Shown here in pieces: positions 1-5,020 of a DNA stretch of 5,020 nucleotides. The notes under the pieces are model-generated. The model made no database searches. It saw only the letters and a program-made list of their open reading frames with translations, and was not told where the DNA came from. The first letter of the stretch is position 1, and every line of letters begins with the position of its first letter. The stretch comes from Polaromonas sp. GTDB lineage: Bacteria > Pseudomonadota > Gammaproteobacteria > Burkholderiales > Burkholderiaceae_C. Location: assembly GCA_023259235.1 (NCBI GenBank), contig JAHFQQ010000239.1:1-5020 (forward strand), given 5' to 3'. The translations under genes were made by a program, and so were the position numbers.

Positions 1-2450
1 AGTCGGTGCGCACCATCGCCACGGTGCAGTCGGCTCAGGAACTCGGCGCGCTCGAGGTCACACTCAGCGACGGCCGGCGCATCCGCCTCGACCAGGTGGC
101 TGCCGTCAGCGACACGGTGGCCGAGCAGCGCTCGACCGCGCTGCTGAATGGCAAAACGGTGGTCGGCTTCGAGATCACGCGTTCGCGCGGGGCGAGCGAG
201 GTGGATGTGGCAAAGGGCGTGCAGATCGCGCTGGGCAAGCTCCAGACCGAGCACCCCGACGTGACCGTCACCGAGGCGTTCAACTTCGTCGATCCGGTGA
301 TCGAGAACTATAACGGCTCGCTGGCGCTGATGGTTGAAGGCGCCATCCTGGCGGTGATCGTCGTGTGGTTTTTCCTGCGCGAGTGGCGCGCCACCTTCAT
401 CTCGGCCGTTGCGCTGCCGCTGTCGATCATCCCGACTTTCGCGGTGATGCACCGGATGGGCTTCACCGTCAACGTGGTCACGCTGCTCTCACTGTCTCTG
501 GTGGTCGGCATCCTGGTTGACGACGCGATCGTCGAGATCGAAAACATCATGCGCCACCTCGGCCAGGGCAAGTCGCCCTTCCAGGCGGCGCTGGAGGCGG
601 CTGACGAAATCGGGCTGGCGGTGATCGCGACCACCTTTACCTTGATCGCGGTGTTTTTGCCCACTGCCTTCATGGACGGGGTTCCGGGCAAGTTCTTCGT
701 GCAGTTCGGCTGGACCGCGGCGATCGCGGTGTTCTTCTCGCTGGTGGTGGCGCGCATGCTCACGCCGATGATGGCCGCCTACATCCTGAAAGCCCCGAAG
801 AAGCCGCATGCCGAGCCGCGCTGGATGAAGTGGTACCTGCGCCTCGCGGCCTGGTGCCTGAAGCACCGCTTGTGGACGCTGCTGGGCACGGTGGTGTTCG
901 CGGTGGGCTCGTGCACGCCGCTTTTCATGGGCAAGATCGCCGGGGGCTTCATCCCGCCCGACGACCTGTCGCAGACCCAAGTTTACATCTCGCTGCCGCC
1001 CGGCAGCACCTTCAGGCAGACGCTGGCCGTGGCCGAGCAGGCGCGCGAGATCGTGCAGAAAAATCCGCACGTGAAGATGGTCTACACCGCGGTGGGAGGC
1101 GGCAAGGCGGGCGGTGATCCGTTCATGGTGTCGGGCGCCGCCGAGGCGCGCAAGGCCACGCTGACCATCAACCTCACGCCGCGCGCCGAACGCCGCGGCA
1201 CCACCAAACAGATGATCGAAGGTGATTTGCGCCGCTCTCTCGAAGCAGTGCCCGGAGCACGCCTGAACGTCGGCTTCGGCGGCTCGTCGGAGAAGTTCAT
1301 GCTGGTTCTCGCCGGCGAGGACGGTGAGGCGCTGAATGCCCATGCCACGCTGGTCGAGAAGGGGTTGCGCAGCATTCCCGGCATCGGCGCGGTTACGTCG
1401 AGTTCGAGCCTGCAACGGCCCGAGCTGGTGGTGCAGCCCGACAACGCGCGCGCCGCCGACCTGGGCGTGACCTCGGCGGCGATTGCCGACACGCTGCGCA
1501 TTGCGACCGCCGGCGACTATGACCAGGGCCTGGCCAAGCTCAACTTCTCGCAGCGCCAGATCCCGGTGGTGGTGCGCCTGCCCGACGTTGCCCGGCAAGA
1601 CCTGCAATTGCTCGAGCGGCTGGCGATCCCCGGCGCGCGCGGACCGGTCGCGCTGGGCAACGTGGCCACGCTCGCCATCGACAGCGGGCCGGCGCAGATC
1701 GACCGTTACGACCGGCGGCGCAACGTCAACTTCGAGATCGAGCTCAACGGCCAGCCGCTCGGGAAAGTCCAGGCTGAGGCGGATGCACTACCCAGCCTGG
1801 CCAATTTGCCGACCGGCATCACCAAGGCCGCGGTCGGCGATGCCGAGGCGATGGGTGAGCTGTTCTCGAGCTTCGGCCTGGCCATGCTCACCGGCGTGCT
1901 GTGCATCTACATCGTGCTGGTGCTGCTCTTTCATGCCTGGGTGCAGCCGGTCACGATCCTGACGGCGCTGGCGCTGTCGATACCGGGCGCGATCCTGGCC
2001 CTTTTCATCACCCGCACCGATCTGACCATGCCGTCGATGATCGGCATGATCATGTTGATGGGCATCGCCACCAAGAACTCGATCCTGCTGGTCGAGTACG
2101 CGATCATGGCGCGCCGCGATCACGGTCTGAGCCGCGGGGATGCGCTACTCGACGCCTGCCACAAGCGCGCCCGCCCGATCGTGATGACCACCATCGCCAT
2201 GGGTGCGGGCATGCTGCCGATTGCGATCGGCTTCGGCACCGACCCGAGCTTCCGCGCGCCAATGGCAATCGTGGTGATCGGCGGGCTAATCACCTCCACC
2301 TTCCTGAGCCTGCTGGTGATCCCGGTGGTGTTCACCTACGTGGACGATGCGGTGCAGGCCCTGGGCCGCCTGTTCCGGCGCGATCATGCTGGCCATTCCA
2401 TTAGCGCGATCCGCACGCCGCAAACTGTCCGGATCGGGGAAACACATTAG
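1..2450 (+). CDS. RND efflux pump permease subunit, HAE-1 type (5'-partial)
   Basis: Inner-membrane proton/substrate antiporter of a tripartite efflux pump; it would work with a periplasmic adaptor and an outer-membrane channel, neither visible here. The frame is open from the left edge. The GTG at 6 is an internal Val, not the start: by alignment in mind to AcrB (about 1,050 aa), roughly 235 N-terminal residues (TM1 and part of the porter domain) are missing. Numbering from the codon at 6, visible parts are TM2-TM6 (about 105-262), TM7 (about 290-308), the second large periplasmic loop (about 311-620) and TM8-TM12 (about 622-780). The proton-relay pair D172-D173 sits in GILVDDAIVEIEN, equivalent to AcrB D407/D408. 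K690 in IATKNSILLVEYA matches AcrB K940, and T728/T729 lie near AcrB T978. All relay residues are present, so the visible part looks functional. The C-terminus is short and basic, ending at TAG 2448-2450. A TetR gene follows 50 bases downstream. Substrate cannot be read from sequence; multidrug or solvent export is typical. Confidence 0.95.
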   Translation, partial: SVRTIATVQSAQELGALEVTLSDGRRIRLDQVAAVSDTVAEQRSTALLNGKTVVGFEITRSRGASEVDVAKGVQIALGKLQTEHPDVTVTEAFNFVDPVIENYNGSLALMVEGAILAVIVVWFFLREWRATFISAVALPLSIIPTFAVMHRMGFTVNVVTLLSLSLVVGILVDDAIVEIENIMRHLGQGKSPFQAALEAADEIGLAVIATTFTLIAVFLPTAFMDGVPGKFFVQFGWTAAIAVFFSLVVARMLTPMMAAYILKAPKKPHAEPRWMKWYLRLAAWCLKHRLWTLLGTVVFAVGSCTPLFMGKIAGGFIPPDDLSQTQVYISLPPGSTFRQTLAVAEQAREIVQKNPHVKMVYTAVGGGKAGGDPFMVSGAAEARKATLTINLTPRAERRGTTKQMIEGDLRRSLEAVPGARLNVGFGGSSEKFMLVLAGEDGEALNAHATLVEKGLRSIPGIGAVTSSSSLQRPELVVQPDNARAADLGVTSAAIADTLRIATAGDYDQGLAKLNFSQRQIPVVVRLPDVARQDLQLLERLAIPGARGPVALGNVATLAIDSGPAQIDRYDRRRNVNFEIELNGQPLGKVQAEADALPSLANLPTGITKAAVGDAEAMGELFSSFGLAMLTGVLCIYIVLVLLFHAWVQPVTILTALALSIPGAILALFITRTDLTMPSMIGMIMLMGIATKNSILLVEYAIMARRDHGLSRGDALLDACHKRARPIVMTTIAMGAGMLPIAIGFGTDPSFRAPMAIVVIGGLITSTFLSLLVIPVVFTYVDDAVQALGRLFRRDHAGHSISAIRTPQTVRIGETH

Positions 2451-2500
2451 TACTGCACCCTCGGACGCATTGCATCCTGAAACGGCAGACATAATGATCT

Positions 2501-3171
2501 GTGTCCACAACCAGCAAGACCATGACCGCCCGGTCAACCATTGCCCCGCCCCCGCGCAGCACCTACCGCCACGGTGACCTGCGGCACGCGCTGCTCGAGG
2601 CCGGCATCGAGCTGGCGCGCAGTGGGGGGCCCGCTGCGGTGGTACTGCGCGAAGCCACGCGGCGCGCAGGGGTGGCGCCCAACGCAGCCTACCGGCACTT
2701 CGCCAGTCGGGAAGCCCTGCTGCAGGCGTGCGCGCGGCCGCCCTGTCGGCGGTGGCCAAGGCGATGGAAGACGAACTGTCCACCTCGCCAGGCAATCTGT
2801 CACCCGCCGACTTTGCCCGCGCCAGCCTGCGCGCGGTCGGCACCGGCTACCTGCGTTTTGCCCAGGCTGAGCCTGGCTTGTTTCGCGCCGCTTTCGTGGC
2901 CTCGGGAGATTTTCAGCAAGCCACGCCCGACCCGGCTAAAGCCGGCCCGGGCGGCCTGAACCCGTTTGAACTGCTGGGTGCCGCACTCGACAAACTGGTG
3001 CAGGCCGGCGCACTACCGCCCGAACGCCGTCCGGGCGCGGAATTCCTGGCCTGGTCTGCCGTGCACGGACTGGCCATGCTGGTCATTGACGGCCCACTCG
3101 GCAGCGCCATCGGGCCGCAGATGCAGCAAGTCGGGCAACGGCTGCTGGATATGGTGGAGAAGGGGCTTTAG
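2501..3171 (+). pseudogene. TetR/AcrR-family regulator with WHG C-terminal domain, split by a 1-base frameshift
   Basis: DNA-binding ligand-responsive repressor, most likely of the adjacent RND pump (inferred from position). The first part, from GTG 2501 (or ATG 2522, which gives a shorter tail), contains the N-terminal helix-turn-helix: STYRHGDLRHALLEAGIELA, then VVLREATRRAGVAPNAAYRH and FASREALLQA, the standard TetR recognition region. The frame then drifts into proline/arginine-rich sequence and stops at 2957-2959. The rest of the family fold resumes one frame over from about 2728 (VRAAALSAVAKAME) and runs to TAG 3169-3171. It includes YLRFAQAEPGLFRAAF and FLAWSAVHGLAMLVIDGPLG, the Trp-His-Gly signature of the WHG domain. 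The joined product would be about 223 aa, normal for the family. The 671-base span is one base short of a multiple of three, so a base is missing around 2726-2728. It is a true disruption or a sequencing error. No clear Shine-Dalgarno precedes either start. Confidence 0.85.
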
Positions 3172-3192
3172 GTCCGAAGTCTTGATGGGAAT

Positions 3193-3206
3193 AGGGCGTT
3201 AGCCCT
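3193..3206. terminator. Short hairpin in the convergent gap; weak terminator candidate
   Basis: AGGGC-GTTA-GCCCT forms a perfect 5-bp stem with a 4-base loop in the 34-base gap between the convergent TetR and lipoprotein genes, and it touches the lipoprotein stop codon. A shared terminator would be expected here. However, the stem is short and there is no T-tract on either strand, so an intrinsic terminator is only weakly supported. Confidence 0.2.
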
Positions 3207-3778
3207 CAGCGCAGCGGCTTGGCCACCAAGCCGATCAGCAGCCCCTGCGGCGTGACGGTGATGCTGCCCGGCTCCAGCCCCAGGCCATCAGGCAGCGCCA
3301 GATCCTGCGGGCGCAGCTGGTGCAGAACGACTTCGTGCAGGGTCTGCTCGGCCAGTGCGGGCCCGTACGCATTGAGCAGTTCGGCGGGGCCCGGAGGCAG
3401 GCCGGCAAAATACAGTGAATTGACCCGCAGATGGTGCGCGCGCAGGGTCCGGTCGCTGGCTTCATAGCGCAGCGCAAAATCCAGATCGAACTCGCCGGCA
3501 TAGCTGCGCCCCAGCGCCGGGCCGACCGCTTGCACCACCATTGCGCAACCCAGGCGGTTCAGCTCGGGCAGCAGGCGCAGACGCGGCGCCTGCACATCGA
3601 TATCGAGCAGCCCGCGCACGACTGGATAGCGCCGCGGGAAGCGCCGCGCCACGGCCTGCTGCAATTGTTCAACGGACACCTTGTAGCCGGGCTCGCCGCG
3701 CACCCCCGGTGAGGCCGAACAGGCGGTTCCGCCCAGCGCCAGCGCGCCGGTCGCCATCAACAACAGCCTGCGTTTCAT
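3206..3778 (-). CDS. DUF1439 (YceB-like) lipoprotein
   Basis: Predicted membrane-anchored periplasmic lipoprotein of 190 aa, close to the length of E. coli YceB (about 186 aa); the molecular role of the family is not established. The N-terminus is MKRR followed by a hydrophobic stretch LLLMATGALALGG and a lipobox-like GTAC with the lipidated Cys at residue 20. The -3 position is Gly rather than the usual Leu, Val or Ala, so processing by signal peptidase II is likely but not certain. After the Cys comes a short linker, then the family pattern: YKVSVEQLQQAVARRFPRRY, a beta-rich middle (LDIDVQAPRLRLL, EFDLDFALRYEA), a helix around YGPALAEQTLHEVVLHQL and a final GSITVTPQGLLIGLV strand. The ATG at 3776-3778 is well supported by an upstream GGAAGGA. 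TGA is at 3206-3208. It converges on the TetR gene and appears to be transcribed alone. Its high GC matches the left part of the window. Confidence 0.85.
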   Translation of the reverse strand: MKRRLLLMATGALALGGTACSASPGVRGEPGYKVSVEQLQQAVARRFPRRYPVVRGLLDIDVQAPRLRLLPELNRLGCAMVVQAVGPALGRSYAGEFDLDFALRYEASDRTLRAHHLRVNSLYFAGLPPGPAELLNAYGPALAEQTLHEVVLHQLRPQDLALPDGLGLEPGSITVTPQGLLIGLVAKPLR

Positions 3779-3783
3779 TCATG

Positions 3784-3790
3784 TCCTTCC
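3784..3790 (-). promoter_or_regulatory. Ribosome binding site of the DUF1439 lipoprotein gene
   Basis: On the minus strand GGAAGGA lies five bases before the ATG at 3778. It is a strong Shine-Dalgarno match and fixes the lipoprotein start. Further upstream on the same strand, TTCACG (3828-3833) and CACAAT (3804-3809), 18 bases apart, could be a weak sigma-70 -35/-10 pair, but each matches the consensus at only about four of six positions. Confidence 0.7.
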
Positions 3791-3860
3791 GTTGAAGCTG
3801 TGCATTGTGCGCCAGACAAATCAGGGGCGTGAACCGGTTGCAGCGCGGCTCCCCGCGGAA

Positions 3861-3890
3861 ATTGACTCTGGCCGGGACCTGACCCCCAAT
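3861..3890. repeat. ATTG...CAAT motif resembling REP/RAYT-associated sequence
   Basis: A 30-bp stretch begins ATTGACTCTG and ends CTGACCCCCAAT, with eight bases (gccgggac) between. From memory, the compact form ATTGACTCTGACCCCAAT and its GGGGTCAG-containing reverse complement recur in many proteobacterial genomes, often beside TnpA_REP (RAYT) transposase genes or in intergenic gaps. This copy looks like such a motif with an insertion in the middle. Only the ATTG/CAAT ends are a clean inverted repeat, and there is no second copy in the window, so the repeat identity is inferred. Confidence 0.35.
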
Positions 3891-4087
3891 CCCTCGGGAA
3901 AAAAATATGGGCGTCCAGACAAGGTAACTCGTCTCTGGTATCTTCTGCGGACCTGCCAGTGCGGCGGGTGATCTCGATCAGACTCCTTGCGAAAACCCGA
4001 AAAACTGGCGTGGGAACAACCGGCTCCACATTGCGAAGCATCCCAAAGAGCATCGAATCGGCAGCCCGTCCGGTAAATCATTTTCCA

Positions 4088-5020
4088 ATGACGCAGAAAT
4101 ATCAAGTGCCAACCACATCCAAAAATTACCACTCATCGTCAAGACTGCTATTACTCTGCTGCGCAACCGTTTGCCTGTGGATTATTTTGGCAGCCTTGAT
4201 AAATGAATCTCAATTGAATGACAGCCTTGAACAATTCATTTGGGGACAAGGTTTTGAGTGGGGATACTGGAAGCATCCGCCGCTGACTTCATGGCTGATG
4301 TGGGCCTGTTTGCATTTCTTTGGGCCAAGCTATCTGTGGACTTATGCTCTTTCAGCGACGTTGACCTGCCTCACCATCACACTGACCTGGAAAGCTGCAC
4401 AGATACTCTTTGATTCTGACGTAGCGAATTTGACCGCCTTGCTATTCACGTTGCATTACGGTTTCACGCGCAGGGCGCAGGTCTACAACCACAATACGGT
4501 ATTGATTTTCTTCGTTGCGCTGACGGTCTTGCTTACCGTATTGGCACTGAGAGAGAAAAAATATTGGCAATGGCTTTTGGTTGGACTCGCCGCGGCGCTG
4601 TCGATACTGACGAAATATCAGGCTGCAGTACCGATCATGGGCATACTTGTCGCCATCGGCCTGTCCGGTGAATTGAAAAAATCCTCGAAGGGCCTTTTCA
4701 TCGCAACAATTACGGCATTGTTCGCGGTTACCCCACACATTTTATGGTCTGCCAAGAATCACTTTGAGACCGTCACATACGCCATGCATTATGTAGATGA
4801 CTCCGAATTTTCACTGCGTCTGAATAGCCCCGGCGCCTTCTTTGTCAATCAACTCAAGTTCTACCTGCCCACCATCTTTTTCGGACTGGCGCTTTGGGCA
4901 GTGAAGGTGGTCAACAGGGAAGAAACCAGAAACCCGCTGGCACAGGTCAACCAAATTCAGCGGGCCTGGTTAATCGGACTGATTGGTTTTCCTTTAGTGT
5001 TTATTGTTTTCATTGCCCTG
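4088..5020 (+). CDS. Family 39 glycosyltransferase, PMT_2/ArnT-like (3'-partial)
   Basis: Integral-membrane GT-C enzyme expected to move a sugar from a polyprenyl-phosphate donor to a lipid, glycan or protein on the periplasmic face. From ATG 4088 the frame runs 311 codons without a stop to the right edge; such proteins usually have about 500 residues, so roughly 200 are missing. TM1 spans about 19-38 after a short polar N-terminus. The first periplasmic loop has NDSLEQFIWGQGFEWGY and WKHPPLTSWL (44-70), the family signature, with D45 or E48 as the likely catalytic acid. Later come RRAQVYNHNTVLIFF (128-142) and GLAAALSILTKYQAAVPIMG (166-185), a typical PMT_2 helix pair. More hydrophobic spans lie near 83-100, 112-124, 203-220, 256-273 and 295-311. 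No good Shine-Dalgarno precedes 4088, and in-frame TTG 4031 or GTG 4010 are possible but less likely starts. Codon use is AT-rich (TTG, TTA, ATA, AAA common), unlike the left-hand genes, which suggests acquisition. Acceptor and sugar are unknown. Confidence 0.85.
   Translation, partial: MTQKYQVPTTSKNYHSSSRLLLLCCATVCLWIILAALINESQLNDSLEQFIWGQGFEWGYWKHPPLTSWLMWACLHFFGPSYLWTYALSATLTCLTITLTWKAAQILFDSDVANLTALLFTLHYGFTRRAQVYNHNTVLIFFVALTVLLTVLALREKKYWQWLLVGLAAALSILTKYQAAVPIMGILVAIGLSGELKKSSKGLFIATITALFAVTPHILWSAKNHFETVTYAMHYVDDSEFSLRLNSPGAFFVNQLKFYLPTIFFGLALWAVKVVNREETRNPLAQVNQIQRAWLIGLIGFPLVFIVFIAL

Larger units (their letters stand above)
3779..4087. other. Gene-free divergent region spanning a composition change
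   Basis: About 310 bases between the divergently oriented lipoprotein and glycosyltransferase genes. It holds the lipoprotein RBS, an 8-bp palindrome AACCGGTT (3832-3839), a 30-bp ATTG...CAAT motif (3861-3890), an A-run (3899-3905) and an imperfect palindrome TGATC-TC-GATCA (3969-3980). Sequence left of about 3860 is GC-rich like the efflux side; to the right it becomes progressively AT-richer. The glycosyltransferase frame stays open upstream to TGA 3863-3865 but has no ATG and no recognisable protein pattern there. Minus-strand frames in this stretch look like chance ORFs. No convincing plus-strand promoter or RNA gene was seen. Confidence 0.6.

Noticed and set aside
489..1607. 372-codon minus-strand open frame opposite the RND gene
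   Set aside because: It is His/Arg/Gln-rich low-complexity translation typical of the antisense of a GC-rich gene, and the plus strand has unambiguous RND motifs throughout.
2470..2497. Possible promoter for the TetR gene: TTGCAT (2470-2475) and TAATGA (2492-2497), 16 bases apart
   Set aside because: The -10 match is poor, and the predicted start of transcription would fall almost on or past the GTG at 2501. It could serve only the ATG at 2522, so it is too weak to annotate.
2286..2843. 185-codon minus-strand frame across the RND/TetR junction
   Set aside because: It overlaps two well-supported plus-strand coding regions, has Ala/Arg-rich composition and shows no recognisable domain.
2728..3171. 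Separate gene starting at GTG 2728
   Set aside because: The protein begins in the middle of a TetR fold and has no RBS; it is the displaced C-terminal half of the frameshifted regulator.
3895..3908. TCCC-TC-GGGA followed by an A-run, as a possible terminator
   Set aside because: The arms are only four bases. The A-run follows on the plus strand, so on the minus strand the T-run would precede the stem; neither orientation gives stem then T-tract.
3775..4053. Minus-strand 92-codon frame whose TGA overlaps the region just before the lipoprotein ATG
   Set aside because: The overlap looks like translational coupling, but the predicted protein has no family pattern, no good RBS and covers the composition junction; it is most likely chance.
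4442..4738. 98-codon minus-strand frame inside the glycosyltransferase region
   Set aside because: It is rich in Gln, Arg and Asn with no domain, and lies fully antisense to the convincing membrane protein.

Overview
The window looks like chromosomal DNA of a high-GC Gram-negative proteobacterium. An RND efflux pump and an outer-membrane-type lipoprotein imply an inner and an outer membrane. The base composition and protein flavour suit a betaproteobacterium (Burkholderiales or Rhodocyclales type), but that placement is inference from style, not from a marker gene.

Layout. Positions 1-2450 (+) hold the C-terminal three quarters of an HAE-1-type RND efflux pump inner-membrane subunit; its 5' end lies outside the window. 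Fifty bases downstream on the same strand is a TetR/AcrR-family regulator with a WHG-type C-terminal domain (2501-3171). It is split by a one-base frameshift near 2726, so it is either a pseudogene or carries a sequencing error. Converging on it is a YceB-like DUF1439 lipoprotein gene (3206-3778, -). A gene-free stretch of about 310 bases (3779-4087) follows. It carries the lipoprotein's ribosome binding site, a 30-bp ATTG...CAAT motif resembling sequences seen around REP-associated transposases, and the start of a marked drop in GC content. From 4088 to the right edge (+) a long frame runs uninterrupted off the window. It encodes the N-terminal part of a multi-spanning GT-C glycosyltransferase of the PMT_2/ArnT-like family 39.

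How the parts relate. The RND subunit and the TetR protein probably form an efflux module, with the regulator as the distal gene; if the frameshift is real, repression of the pump may be lost. The lipoprotein looks like an independent single-gene unit. The glycosyltransferase differs strongly in composition (22 G/C of 60 at 4201-4260, against 48 of 60 at 2581-2640). It is probably the edge of an acquired cell-surface glycan or lipid-modification locus continuing to the right. No RNA gene, CRISPR array or complete mobile element was found, and I see no convincing evidence of a wholly new system.
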